Assembly: GCF_000721265.1 (NCBI RefSeq)
Contig: NZ_JOFZ01000008.1
Span: 1-64,000, forward strand
Origin: Streptomyces sp. NRRL F-5126
Lineage (GTDB): Bacteria; Actinomycetota; Actinomycetes; Streptomycetales; Streptomycetaceae
Length of the DNA stretch: 64,000 nucleotides
Reading direction: 5' to 3'
The position numbers were made by a program, and so were the translations under genes. Within the stretch, counting starts at the first letter, position 1. Every line of letters begins with the position of its first letter. The notes beneath the pieces were generated by a model, which saw nothing but the letters and a program-made list of their open reading frames with translations, had not been told where the DNA came from and ran no database searches. Positions 16,567 to 25,895 of this stretch are shown piece by piece.

Positions 16567-18330
16567 CTACTTGCCCTGCGGCCCCCGCAGCGAGATGTGC
16601 AGCTCGCGCAGGCGCGACTCGGTCAGCTCGCTCGGCGCGCCCATCAGCAGGTCCTGCGCGTTCTGGCTGAGCGGGAACGCGATCGTCTCGCGGATGTTGG
16701 GCTCGTCGGCCAGCAGCATCACGATGCGGTCGATGCCCGGGGCGATGCCACCGTGCGGCGGGGCGCCGAAGCGGAGGGCGCGCAGCATGCCGGCGAAGTC
16801 GCGCTCGACGTCGTCGCGCTCGTAGCCGGCGATCTCGAACGCCTTGATCATGATCTCGGGCTCGTGGTTCCTGATCGCGCCGGACGACAGCTCGACGCCG
16901 TTGCAGACGATGTCGTACTGCCAGGCGAGGACATCGAGCGGGTCCTTGGACTCCAGCGCTTCGAGGCCGCCCTGCGGCATGGAGAACGGGTTGTGCGAGA
17001 AGTCGACGCGGCCGGTCTCCTCGTCCTTCTCGTACATCGGGAAGTCGACGACCCAGCAGAACCGGAAGACGCCCTCCTCGAAGTGGCCGGCGCGCTTCGC
17101 GGCCTCGACGCGGACCGCGCCCATGATCTTCGAGACCTCGTCGTAGCCGCCGGCGCCGAAGAACACCGCGTGCCCGGGCGCCAGGCCGAGGCGCTGGTTG
17201 AGGACCTTGACGTTCTCCTCGGTGAGGAACTTCGCGATGGGGCCGCTGAGCGTGCCGTCGTCGCCGACGCGCACCCACGCGAGGCCCTGGGCGCCCTGCG
17301 AGACGGCGTACTCGCCGAGCTGGTCGAAGAACTTGCGCGGCTGACCCGCCGTGTCGGGCACCGGCAGCGCGCGTACGTGCTTGCCGGCGAACGCCTTGAA
17401 GCCGGAGTCCGCGAAGACGTCCGAGATGTCGTGCAGTTCGAGCTGGGCGCGCAGGTCGGGCTTGTCGTTGCCGTACTTGAGCATCGACTCGCGGAAGGGG
17501 ATGCGCGGGAACGGCGAGGTGACCTCGCGGCCGCCGCCGAACTCGGTGAACAGCTCGGTCATCAGCTTCTCGACCGGGCCGAACACGTCCTCCTGCTCGA
17601 CGAAACTCATCTCGACGTCGAGCTGGTAGAACTCGCCGGGCGAGCGGTCGGCGCGCGCGTCCTCGTCGCGGAAGCAGGGCGCGATCTGGAAGTACCGGTC
17701 GAAGCCGGAGATCATCAGCAGCTGCTTGAACTGCTGCGGGGCCTGCGGCAGCGCGTAGAACTTGCCGGGGTTGAGCCGGGAGGGGACGACGAAGTCGCGG
17801 GCGCCCTCGGGGGAGGTCGCCGTGAGGATCGGCGTGGCCATCTCGTTGAAGCCGAGGGCCGTCATCTTCTGCCGGATCGCGCCGATGACCGCGGTGCGCA
17901 GCATGATGTTGCGGTGCATGCGCTCGCGCCGCAGGTCGAGGAAGCGGTATTCGAGGCGGCGCTCCTCGCCGACGCCGTCGTCGGCGTTGATCGTGAAGGG
18001 CAGCGCGCCGGCCGCGCCGAGCACCTCGACCTCGGAGACCTCGATCTCGATCTCGCCGGTCGGCAGCTCGGGGTTGACGTTGTCGGCGCCGCGCGCTGAG
18101 ACCGTGCCGTCGATGCGTACGACGGTCTCCTTGGTGAGGTGCGACAGCGCCTCGACGGCGGCCGTGCCGGGCCTGGCCACCAGCTGCACGAGGCCGTAGT
18201 GGTCGCGCAGATCGATGAAGAGGATGCCGCCCAGGTCTCGGCGATTGTGCAGCCAGCCGCTCAGCCGGACGTCGGTGCCGACGTCAGAGGCGCGGAGCTC
18301 GCCGCAGGTGTGGGACCTGTAACGGTGCAT
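16567..18330 (-). CDS. aspS: Aspartyl-tRNA synthetase
   Basis: A class II aminoacyl-tRNA synthetase of 587 residues, the normal bacterial length. The N-terminal OB-fold anticodon domain begins with the HTCGEL motif and [11 protein letters not shown]. Class II motif 2 is [19 protein letters not shown], and motif 3 ends [14 protein letters not shown]. The bacterial insertion (GAD) domain lies between about 290 and 420. It could be discriminating or non-discriminating; this cannot be told here. It is divergent from the downstream regulator. Confidence 0.97.
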   Translation of the reverse strand: MHRYRSHTCGELRASDVGTDVRLSGWLHNRRDLGGILFIDLRDHYGLVQLVARPGTAAVEALSHLTKETVVRIDGTVSARGADNVNPELPTGEIEIEVSEVEVLGAAGALPFTINADDGVGEERRLEYRFLDLRRERMHRNIMLRTAVIGAIRQKMTALGFNEMATPILTATSPEGARDFVVPSRLNPGKFYALPQAPQQFKQLLMISGFDRYFQIAPCFRDEDARADRSPGEFYQLDVEMSFVEQEDVFGPVEKLMTELFTEFGGGREVTSPFPRIPFRESMLKYGNDKPDLRAQLELHDISDVFADSGFKAFAGKHVRALPVPDTAGQPRKFFDQLGEYAVSQGAQGLAWVRVGDDGTLSGPIAKFLTEENVKVLNQRLGLAPGHAVFFGAGGYDEVSKIMGAVRVEAAKRAGHFEEGVFRFCWVVDFPMYEKDEETGRVDFSHNPFSMPQGGLEALESKDPLDVLAWQYDIVCNGVELSSGAIRNHEPEIMIKAFEIAGYERDDVERDFAGMLRALRFGAPPHGGIAPGIDRIVMLLADEPNIRETIAFPLSQNAQDLLMGAPSELTESRLRELHISLRGPQGK

Positions 18331-18469
18331 CGTCGTTCATCCAGTCCTGGCGTGGTGGGAGTGCGAACCGCAACTCTATCGCCCGCCGCGCGCCGGGCTC
18401 GACGCCGTTTCCCCGCGGGCGCGGGGCCCTCGGTGGCAAAGACTGGCGATATGTCCATACAGTGGAAAA

Positions 18470-20716
18470 ATGCGCACCGAGGACGTTCTGTCGGCGATCG
18501 CGACGGGCCTGTGGCGCTGGGACACGGCATCGCGCACGATCTCGCTCGACGGCGAGGCGGCCCGGATGCTGGGGCTCCCCGCCAGGCCCGTCGACGTGAG
18601 CCTGCCCGAGGCCAGGGCGAGGGTGCACCCCGTCGACTGGCACGAGCTGACGGGCGTACTCGGCTTCGCGGTGTCGGAGGGCACGCTCGCCGAGGTGCGG
18701 GTGCGGATCGTGGACGACACGGGGGCCGTGCTGCGTACGGTGCGGTCGCGTACGAAGCCGGTGCCGAGGGAGGCGGACGCACCCTGGGAGGGCTTCCAGG
18801 GGGAGGAGGGCCTGGGCGGGCCCGGCGGGCTGCTCGGCCGCCTCGGCGCGGTCCGCGAGCTGGTCGGCACGATGCAGGAGGTCGCGGAGCCCACACCGGG
18901 TGCGCTGGTGGACGGCACGCCCGTGACCGGCGACTGGCGCCGCTCGCGCGAGGCGTTCCTGCTGGACGCGGGCAGGGCGCTCGCGGAGGCGCGCTCCACG
19001 CAGGAGGTGCTGCGCGTCACGGCGTCGCTGTCCATGCCGGGCTTCTCGCCCGACGGCCTCGCCGTGTTCACCACGGTCGGGGAGCGGATCAAGCTCATCG
19101 GGCTCTACGGCAAGATGCGCACCGCCGACAGCGCGTACGAGGACCATCTCAACATCTCGGCGGACTACGCGGCGGCGGAGGTGATGCGCACGGGCCGCGC
19201 CGTCTACCTGTCGTCCCCCGAGGAGTACGAGCGCCGCTACCCCAAGGTGTGGCCGTTCGTGCGGCCGATGGAGCGCTGCTCGTGGGCGTACCTGCCGCTC
19301 GTCGTGGCGGGGCGCACGCTCGGCACCTGGATGGCGACGTTCAAGCACCGGGTGGCGTTCTCGCCGGACGAGCGGTCGGTGCTGACGACCGTCGCGCGGA
19401 TGCTCGCGCAGGCGCTCGCGCGCACGGAGGTCGTGGAGACGGAGCGCGCGATCTCCCAGGGGCTGCAGCGGGCGATGATGCCCAGGCTGGCGCCCGACCT
19501 GCCCGGCATGTCGGTGGCGGCGCGCTACGTGCCGACGGGCGGCGGCCTGGAGATCGGCGGTGACTGGTACGACATGATCCCGCTGCCGGGAGCGGCCGCC
19601 GAGGGGCGGTTCGCGCTGGTCATCGGGGACGTGCAGGGGCACGACCTGAAGTCGGCGAGCCTGATGGGGCAGCTGCGGATCGCGCTGCGCGCGTACGCCT
19701 CGGAGGGCCACAGACCGGACGCCGTGCTCTCGCGCGCCTCGCGGTTCCTGGCCGGGCTGCAGCAGCACCCGATCGTGGGCAGCGACGGGCTGCCGTACGA
19801 GGAGGAGGAAGAGGCCGGGCCGCGCTACGCGACGTGCCTCTACCTGGAGGTCGACCCGGTCACCGGCACGCTCGACATAGCACGCGCGGGCCACCCCGAC
19901 CCGGTGATCAGGATGACCGACGGCACGGCGTTCATCCGGGGCACGGAGGGCGGCCTGCCGCTGGGCGTCGAGGCGGATTCGAACTACCCGATCACGCGTC
20001 TCGTGCTGGGCCACGGCGAGCTGATCATGCTGTGCACGGACGGCCTGATCGAGACGGGCGGGCACGACATGTTCACCGGCTGGGACAGGCTGCGGCCGAT
20101 CATCGAGAGCCACTCGGACAGCGCGTCGGGCAAGGAGTCCCTGGAGAAGCTGGGGGACGCGCTGATCCAGTCCGTGCACGGCCCCAGCTCGCACTGGACG
20201 ACGGGCCCGCTCGCCGAGCGCCGCGAGGACGACATCGCGCTGGTGCTGCTCTCCCGCGACCCCTCGCCTGCCTCGCGCGGCTTCCTCGCGCCGCGGCGGG
20301 CGACGCTGACGGTCGCGCAGGCCGCGCCGGAGCGCATCGCGGAGGCACGGCACCAGCTGAGGGACCTGATGCACGACTGGCCGGACGGCGACCAGGTCGA
20401 CTCCGCGGTGCTGATGGTCTCGGAGATGGTCACGAACGTCCTGGTGCACACGGACGGCGACGCGCTCGTCTCGGCTCAGACGGCGGGGGAGGCGTGCGGC
20501 AGGAAGCTGCGGGTGGAGGTCGCGGACATCAGCGACGAGCTGCCGCACCGGCGCAGGCCGGGCGAGCTCGCGTCGAGCGGGCGCGGCCTGCTGCTGATGG
20601 AGGTGCTCGCGGACGAGTGGGGCGTGGACCCGCGGGGCGACGGCAAGATGATCTGGTTCGAGCTCAAGGAGCACGCGGACGGCTCCGCCCCGGCGGAACC
20701 GTCCCGCACGCTCTGA
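18470..20716 (+). CDS. PAS/GAF/PP2C phosphatase with anti-sigma ATPase domain
   Basis: A 748-residue signalling protein. It has a PAS-like domain (about 5-95) and a GAF domain (about 155-315, with YGKMRTADSAYEDH and WPFVRPMERCSWAYLP). A SpoIIE-type PP2C phosphatase follows (about 340-590, with GGDWYDMIPL and IGDVQGHD metal sites), then a HATPase/RsbW-like domain (about 600-735, with VSEMVTNVLVHTDGD and GRGLLLMEVLADEWG). Such proteins sense a signal and set the phosphorylation state of an anti-anti-sigma factor. It stands alone, divergent from aspS. Confidence 0.93.
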   Translation: MRTEDVLSAIATGLWRWDTASRTISLDGEAARMLGLPARPVDVSLPEARARVHPVDWHELTGVLGFAVSEGTLAEVRVRIVDDTGAVLRTVRSRTKPVPREADAPWEGFQGEEGLGGPGGLLGRLGAVRELVGTMQEVAEPTPGALVDGTPVTGDWRRSREAFLLDAGRALAEARSTQEVLRVTASLSMPGFSPDGLAVFTTVGERIKLIGLYGKMRTADSAYEDHLNISADYAAAEVMRTGRAVYLSSPEEYERRYPKVWPFVRPMERCSWAYLPLVVAGRTLGTWMATFKHRVAFSPDERSVLTTVARMLAQALARTEVVETERAISQGLQRAMMPRLAPDLPGMSVAARYVPTGGGLEIGGDWYDMIPLPGAAAEGRFALVIGDVQGHDLKSASLMGQLRIALRAYASEGHRPDAVLSRASRFLAGLQQHPIVGSDGLPYEEEEEAGPRYATCLYLEVDPVTGTLDIARAGHPDPVIRMTDGTAFIRGTEGGLPLGVEADSNYPITRLVLGHGELIMLCTDGLIETGGHDMFTGWDRLRPIIESHSDSASGKESLEKLGDALIQSVHGPSSHWTTGPLAERREDDIALVLLSRDPSPASRGFLAPRRATLTVAQAAPERIAEARHQLRDLMHDWPDGDQVDSAVLMVSEMVTNVLVHTDGDALVSAQTAGEACGRKLRVEVADISDELPHRRRPGELASSGRGLLLMEVLADEWGVDPRGDGKMIWFELKEHADGSAPAEPSRTL

Positions 20717-20774
20717 CGCCCGCGCCCGGACCCCTGGACGCCGCCCGCGCGGGCTGGCCCCGGAGGAGCCGCGG

Positions 20775-21386
20775 TCATGCGACCCCGGCCGCCATCTCGC
20801 TGACGTCGAGCGCGCCCGTGTCGGCGACCGACGCGTCGAAGAGCGCCAGCGCCGCCAGGGTGAGTGCGCAGTGGACGCCGCCGCCGGCGAGCGTGGCGCC
20901 GAGGCCGTCGAAGGGGAACCACTGCGGCGGGGCGTGCGACTCCAGGGGCTCGGGGGTGCCCTCGACGGCCTGGTCGGGGTCGACCTCGGCGACGAGCACG
21001 CCGACCGTGTCGTCGATCATCCCGGTGTCCGCGTGGATGGTGCCGAGGCGGCGCAGCGCGGTGGCCCGCAGGCCCGTCTCCTCGCGCAACTCCCGTGCGG
21101 CGGCGGCCTCGAAGGGCTCGCCCTCCAGGCACATGCCGCGGGGGAACTCCAGGGAGACCTCGCCCACGGCGTAGCGGTAGACGGGCATCAGGGCGACCAG
21201 CGGCCCGTGCCGCGGGACGACCACGACGCCGCTCTGGGCCGGGCTCCAGCGCAGCTGGCGGCCGGTGGCGCCCGCAGCGGAGCTGACCTCGTCGTTGAAC
21301 AGGCGGCCGAAGTCGTTGCCGAAGACGCGGACTTCGCGCCGTCGCACGATGGGGTGGGGTTGGTCGGTTCTCACGCCGGTGTTCAT
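20775..21386 (-). CDS. NUDIX hydrolase
   Basis: A 203-residue NUDIX protein. The box matches GX5EX7REUXEEXGU, from G in GMCLEGEPFEAAAA to RELREETGL (about residues 83-105). The N-terminal part resembles ADP-ribose-pyrophosphatase-like members, so a nucleoside-diphosphate-linked substrate is likely. It lies 41 bases past the acyl-CoA carboxylase epsilon gene in the same direction. It may be the last gene of the sugar/carboxylase operon or merely the boundary of the cluster. Confidence 0.88.
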   Translation of the reverse strand: MNTGVRTDQPHPIVRRREVRVFGNDFGRLFNDEVSSAAGATGRQLRWSPAQSGVVVVPRHGPLVALMPVYRYAVGEVSLEFPRGMCLEGEPFEAAAARELREETGLRATALRRLGTIHADTGMIDDTVGVLVAEVDPDQAVEGTPEPLESHAPPQWFPFDGLGATLAGGGVHCALTLAALALFDASVADTGALDVSEMAAGVA

Positions 21387-21427
21387 GGTGTTCCTGCTCT
21401 CGTCGGGTGACGTGTCGGGCTGGGTCC

Positions 21428-21667
21428 CTAGAGCGGTGGCTGCCAGGCGGGGCCGGGGCCGCCGGTCCAGCTCTCGGGCGGCAGGTGCGTGCCGCCGCGC
21501 GGCCAGCGCACGGCGCTCGTCCCCGGCGGCGCGCCCGCGTCCGCCGCGTTCCCGGCGGTGGCGGCGGCCGCGCGCGCCGCGAGCAGCACGGCCATCACCC
21601 CCGCCAGCTCCTCGGGGCTCGCCTCGCCGCGTTCGACGCGCACGAGGGGCTCGGCCACGGCGCTCAC
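21428..21667 (-). CDS. Acyl-CoA carboxylase epsilon subunit
   Basis: A 79-residue protein with the outline of actinobacterial AccE/PccE subunits: an N-terminal VRVERGEASPEELAGVMAVL helix and a C-terminal Trp-containing tail (SAVRWPRGG ... ESWTGGPGPAW). Epsilon subunits hold the carboxyltransferase and biotin-carboxylase parts together. The GTG start overlaps the stop of the beta subunit by four bases (GTGA), so the two are co-translated. Too small and diverged to be certain from sequence alone, but context is strong. Confidence 0.8.
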   Translation of the reverse strand: MSAVAEPLVRVERGEASPEELAGVMAVLLAARAAAATAGNAADAGAPPGTSAVRWPRGGTHLPPESWTGGPGPAWQPPL

Positions 21668-23295
21668 TGGGGCTGGTTCCCGTGCTTGCGGCTCGGCAGC
21701 GGCGCGTGCTTCGTGCGCAGCATCTCCAGTGCGCCGATGAGCCGCGCGCGGGTGTCGGCCGGGTCGATGACGTCGTCCACGAGGCCGCGCTCGGCGGCGT
21801 AGTAGGGGTGCATCAGCTCGTCGCGGTAGGACTCGATGAGCTCGGCGCGGGTCCGCTCCGGGTCGGGTGACGCGGCGATCTGGCGGCGGAAGACGACGTT
21901 GGCCGCGCCCTCGGCGCCCATCACGGCGATCTCGTTGGTGGGCCAGGCCAGGGAGACGTCCGCGCCGATCGAGCGGGAGTCCATCACGATGTACGCGCCG
22001 CCGTACGCCTTGCGCAGGATGACCTGGACGCGCGGGACGGTCGCGTTGCAGTACGCGTACAGCAGCTTGGCGCCGTGCCTGATCACGCCGCCGTGCTCCT
22101 GGTCGACGCCGGGCAGGAAGCCGGGCACGTCCACCAGCGTGACGAGCGGGATGTTGAAGGCGTCGCACATCTGCACGAACCGTGCGGCCTTCTCCGATGC
22201 CTGGATGTCGAGGACGCCGGCGAGGCTGGCGGGCTGGTTGGCGACCACGCCCACGACCTGGCCGCCGAGCCGTGTCAGGGCGCACAGCACGTTGGGTGCC
22301 CACCGCTCGTGCACCTCGAACCAGTCGCCGTCGTCGGCGATCGCCGTCAGGACGGCCCGCATGTCGTAGGCGCGGCCCGGGTCGGCCGGCACCAGGTCGT
22401 ACAGCTCCTCGGTGCGCCGGTCGACGGGGTCGGCCGTGGGCTCGGCGGGCGGCACCTCGCGGTTGTTGGAGGGCAGCAGCGACAGCAGGTGCCGCACGTC
22501 CTCGAAGCACTCGGCCTCGTCCTGGTGGGCGAACGCGGCGACGCCCGTCAGCTGCGCGTGCACGTCGGCGCCGCCCAGGCCGTTCTGGGTGATCTCCTCG
22601 CCGGTGACCGCCTTCACGACGTCGGGCCCCGTGATGAACATCTGGGACGTGTCACGGACCATGAACACGAAGTCGGTGAGGGCGGGCGAGTACGCCGCGC
22701 CGCCGGCGCACGGCCCGAGCATCACGCTGATCTGCGGGATCACCCCCGAACTGCGCACATTGCGCTGGAAGATGCCGCCGTAGCCGGCGAGGGCGGTGAC
22801 GCCCTCCTGGATGCGGGCTCCGGCGCCGTCGCACAGTCCGACGATCGGCGCGCCGGTCGATTCGGCCAGGTCCATGACCTTGTGGATCTTCTGGGCGTGC
22901 GCCTCGCCGAGCGCGCCGCCGAAGACGCGGAAGTCGTGCGCGTAGGCGAACACGCGGCGGCCGTCGACGAGCCCCCAGCCCGTGATCACGCCGTCGGTGT
23001 GCGGGCGGCGGTCCTCAAGGCCGAAGCCGGTGGCACGGTGCCTCCGCAAGCCCTCGATCTCGGTGAACGTCCCCTCGTCGAAAAGGAGTTCAAGGCGCTC
23101 GCGCGCCGTCAGCTTGCCCTTCGCGTGCTGCGCTTCGGTCGCCTTCGCGTTGGGGCCGCGCAGCACCTGCTCGCGCAGCGCCGCCAGTTCGGCGACGCGC
23201 TCCGCGGTGGACGGCGGCCCGGGCGGCTCCGTCACGGCCGCCGCAAGCACCGCCTCGTCGGGGATCAGTGTGCGTTCTTCCTCGATGACGGTCAT
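21664..23295 (-). CDS. Acyl-CoA carboxylase beta (carboxyltransferase) subunit
   Basis: A 543-residue carboxyltransferase. GGIFQRNVRSSGVIPQISVM and the oxyanion-type GPCAGGAAYSPA are in the N half, and KAYGGAYIVMDS with VMGAEGAANVVF in the C half, as in AccB/PccB. It carboxylates acetyl- or propionyl-CoA using biotin on a separate alpha subunit, supplying malonyl- or methylmalonyl-CoA. The ATG at 23295 follows AGGAGG and overlaps the upstream oxidoreductase stop (ATGA). No alpha/biotin subunit gene is in the window, so a housekeeping one must be borrowed. Confidence 0.95.
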   Translation of the reverse strand: MTVIEEERTLIPDEAVLAAAVTEPPGPPSTAERVAELAALREQVLRGPNAKATEAQHAKGKLTARERLELLFDEGTFTEIEGLRRHRATGFGLEDRRPHTDGVITGWGLVDGRRVFAYAHDFRVFGGALGEAHAQKIHKVMDLAESTGAPIVGLCDGAGARIQEGVTALAGYGGIFQRNVRSSGVIPQISVMLGPCAGGAAYSPALTDFVFMVRDTSQMFITGPDVVKAVTGEEITQNGLGGADVHAQLTGVAAFAHQDEAECFEDVRHLLSLLPSNNREVPPAEPTADPVDRRTEELYDLVPADPGRAYDMRAVLTAIADDGDWFEVHERWAPNVLCALTRLGGQVVGVVANQPASLAGVLDIQASEKAARFVQMCDAFNIPLVTLVDVPGFLPGVDQEHGGVIRHGAKLLYAYCNATVPRVQVILRKAYGGAYIVMDSRSIGADVSLAWPTNEIAVMGAEGAANVVFRRQIAASPDPERTRAELIESYRDELMHPYYAAERGLVDDVIDPADTRARLIGALEMLRTKHAPLPSRKHGNQPQ

Positions 23296-24293
23296 CCGTG
23301 TCCTCCTGGCAGGGGGCTTGCCACGCGGTCGGCGGCCGCGCGTATCTCGTCGAGCAGTTCGGCCTGGCGCACGGCAAGGGCCTCGGTGCGCGCGTCCACA
23401 GGGCCGCCGCGTGCGGCGCGCACGAACGCCCGCACCGTCGCGGCGACCTGGTCGTCGGCGCCGAGCACCACCTCGCGCTGCCCGCCGGGGCCGGTGAGAG
23501 ACAGCCTCGGCCTGTGGCCGGCGGGCGGGGTGAAGGCGGGCTCGACCACGAGGTGTCCCGCGCTGCCCCAGATCTCGTAGCGGGAGCGGTAGGCGTGCTC
23601 CATGCCGAAGGCGAGGTGCGCGGTGACGCCGCCGGGGCCGCGCAGCAGTGCGGCGCCCGAGGTGTCCACCGTGCGGCCCTCCGAGCTGTCGAGCACCGCG
23701 CCCGCCACCGTGAGCCCGGGGCCGAGGAGTTCGAGGGCTGCGCGCACCGGGTAGTAGCCGACGTCGAGGAGCGCGCCGCCGCCGAGGTCCGCCCGGTAGC
23801 GGATGTCGCCGTCGGGTCTCGGCGGCACGGCGAACGCGGCGCTGAACACGCGCGGTTCGCCGATCGCGCCGTCCGCCACGAGCTGCCGTGCGACGGCGTG
23901 CTGCGGGTGGTGCACGAACAGCACGTTCTCCAGCAGCGCGAGTCCGCGGACGCGCGCCAGCGACACCAGGGCCGACGTGGTGGTGGCGTCGGTCGTCAGC
24001 GGCTTCTCGGACAGTACGTGCTTGCCCGCGATCAGCGCGCGCCGCACCCACTCGGCGTGCAGGGCGGCGGGCAGCGGCACGTAGACGGCGTCCACGTCGC
24101 CGGCGGCGAGCACCTCGTCGTAGCCGGTGACGGGGCGGCCGCCGAAGCGGTGCGCGAGGTCGCAGGCCCGCGTGGCGTCCCGGCTCGCCACTGCGACCAG
24201 CTCGACGTCGGGGTCGGCGGCGAGGGCGGGCAGCATGCGGCGCCTGGCGATGTCCGCGCCGCCCAGGACCCCGACGCGCAGGGCGCCCGTCAT
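23292..24293 (-). CDS. NDP-hexose 3-ketoreductase (Gfo/Idh/MocA family)
   Basis: A 333-residue NAD(P)H-dependent reductase. The N-terminal Rossmann loop is GVLGGADIARR, the catalytic-loop EKPL sits near residue 97, and a C-terminal alpha/beta sheet domain follows. Immediately following a 2,3-dehydratase, it is expected to reduce the 3-keto group of the unstable NDP-2,6-dideoxy-3,4-diketohexose, fixing the C3 configuration. The start codon overlaps the dehydratase stop and its own stop overlaps the carboxylase start, so three genes are translationally chained. Confidence 0.9.
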   Translation of the reverse strand: MTGALRVGVLGGADIARRRMLPALAADPDVELVAVASRDATRACDLAHRFGGRPVTGYDEVLAAGDVDAVYVPLPAALHAEWVRRALIAGKHVLSEKPLTTDATTTSALVSLARVRGLALLENVLFVHHPQHAVARQLVADGAIGEPRVFSAAFAVPPRPDGDIRYRADLGGGALLDVGYYPVRAALELLGPGLTVAGAVLDSSEGRTVDTSGAALLRGPGGVTAHLAFGMEHAYRSRYEIWGSAGHLVVEPAFTPPAGHRPRLSLTGPGGQREVVLGADDQVAATVRAFVRAARGGPVDARTEALAVRQAELLDEIRAAADRVASPLPGGHG

Positions 24294-25831
24294 CTCGCCT
24301 CCTGGCCCATCGCGTTGAGGCAGGTCAGCAGCGTGCGGGCCTGGACGTTGACGTAGTGCCCGTGCCTGATCAGGTCGCCGAGCTGGCTCACGGTCACCCA
24401 GCGGTAGCCGGGCGGCACGTCGAGCGGCACGTCGTCGCCCGCCTCAAGGACGACGTAGCGGTTCTCCGCGTTCAGGAACCGGCCGCCCTCCTCCGCGTGG
24501 ATGGCCTCGTAGCGGATGGCTCCGCGGGGCGCCGCGAGCACGTAGTCGAGGAACGGGGGACGCTCGCCCGGGCCGAAGTCCTGGTAGTTCTCCGGCGCGT
24601 ACTGGACGGTCGGCGCGAGTTCGAGTGTGTCGAGGAAGCCGCCCTCCACCTTGGCGTGCACCAGCACGTGCAGCACGCCGTCGACCTGGCGGGTCAGGAA
24701 GGCCGCCACACCGCGCGTGCGGGGCGCGATGAGCGGCTGCGTCCAGCTGCCGACCTCGCGGTTGCCCGCCTGCACGCGCACGGCGACGACGTCGAAGAAC
24801 CTGCCGAGTTCGTGGTGGATGTCGTGCTCGGTGCGCACCCAGTGCGGCAAATCCGCGAGCGGGACGCGCTCGGCGCGCACGTCGTAGCCCGACCGCTGGG
24901 CCGTGAACCACGACAGCACCTCGACGTCCGTGTGCAGCGCGCCGGCCAGCGGGTTGCGCGACCTGGCGAGCGAGACCGAGAACCCGTCGCCGTCGCCGCC
25001 CCCGGCCGTGCCCAGCAGGCCGTAGGGCTGTTCGGCTCCCCCGGTGGGCACGCAGGCGAGCACCGTGCGGGAGTCCATGTTGACGACGTTGTCCCGGTGC
25101 AGCAGGTCCGCGAGCTGGCCGAGCGTCAGCCAGCAGAAGTCGTCCTCAAGGGGCACGTCGTCGACCGCTTCGACGATCATGTTGCGGTTGCTCTTGTGGT
25201 AGAACCACGAGCCGTGCTCGGACTGCAGCACGTCGGCGAGCACGCGCCCGCGCGCCGCGCCGTTGAAGTACTCGATGTACTTCACGTCGGCGCCCTTGTG
25301 GACCTTCGTGTAGTTGCTGCGGGTCGCCTGCACGGTCGGCGAGAGCTGGAGCAGGTTGGGGTTGCCCGGCTCCATCTTGGCCTGCATCAGGAAGTGCAGG
25401 ACGCCGCCGAACTCCTTGACGAGTATGCCGAGTATGCCGACCTCAGGCTGCTTGATGATGGGCTGGTACCACTCGCGGTGCGGGCCCTCGTCGGTGGTCA
25501 CGTGCAGCCCCTCGACGCTGAAGAAGCGCCCGCTGCGGTGCACCAGGTTGCCGGTGTCGCGCTGGAAGGACCAGCCGTCGAGCTCGTGGAACGGGATCCG
25601 CTCGACGCGGAACGTGTTGGCACGGCCGCGCGCGGCGAGCCAGTCGGCGAACTCGTCGAGGCGCAGGTGTGCGCCGTCGGTGGTGGCGGCGGAGCGGGCG
25701 AACCGGTCCGCGAGGCCGGGGTCCTCGCGCGGCCGCAGGGCGGTGGCGCGCGGGGCGGTCGTGGCGTGTTCCGCGGCGATGGTGTGTTCCGCGGTGGCGG
25801 TGTGTTCCGCGGTGGCTGTGTGCGAGAGCAT
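24290..25831 (-). CDS. NDP-hexose 2,3-dehydratase
   Basis: A 513-residue enzyme of the two-repeat NDP-hexose 2,3-dehydratase family. Each half carries a similar block (WYQPIIKQPEVGILGILVKE and WTQPLIAPRTRGVAAFLTRQ). It removes the C2 hydroxyl of NDP-4-keto-6-deoxyglucose, the entry step to all 2-deoxy sugars. The first 30 residues are an unusual Thr/Ala/Glu/His-rich tail made by an 18-base tandem repeat. The ATG has GGAGAGG upstream, so this tail is probably translated. Works with the 3-ketoreductase next in the operon. Confidence 0.94.
   Translation of the reverse strand: MLSHTATAEHTATAEHTIAAEHATTAPRATALRPREDPGLADRFARSAATTDGAHLRLDEFADWLAARGRANTFRVERIPFHELDGWSFQRDTGNLVHRSGRFFSVEGLHVTTDEGPHREWYQPIIKQPEVGILGILVKEFGGVLHFLMQAKMEPGNPNLLQLSPTVQATRSNYTKVHKGADVKYIEYFNGAARGRVLADVLQSEHGSWFYHKSNRNMIVEAVDDVPLEDDFCWLTLGQLADLLHRDNVVNMDSRTVLACVPTGGAEQPYGLLGTAGGGDGDGFSVSLARSRNPLAGALHTDVEVLSWFTAQRSGYDVRAERVPLADLPHWVRTEHDIHHELGRFFDVVAVRVQAGNREVGSWTQPLIAPRTRGVAAFLTRQVDGVLHVLVHAKVEGGFLDTLELAPTVQYAPENYQDFGPGERPPFLDYVLAAPRGAIRYEAIHAEEGGRFLNAENRYVVLEAGDDVPLDVPPGYRWVTVSQLGDLIRHGHYVNVQARTLLTCLNAMGQEAR
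25765..25818. repeat. 18-base tandem repeat (3 copies) inside the 2,3-dehydratase gene
   Basis: Three adjacent 18-base units (25765-25782, 25783-25800, 25801-25818) differ at only a few positions. They encode a His-Thr-Ala-Thr-Ala-Glu-like hexapeptide repeat at the protein N-terminus. Confidence 0.85.
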
Positions 25832-25895
25832 GCGGTACCTCTCCTTGAACTCCGGGTTTCCTGTGGGGTGATGGGTTGCGGAGGGTGCCGGCCGG

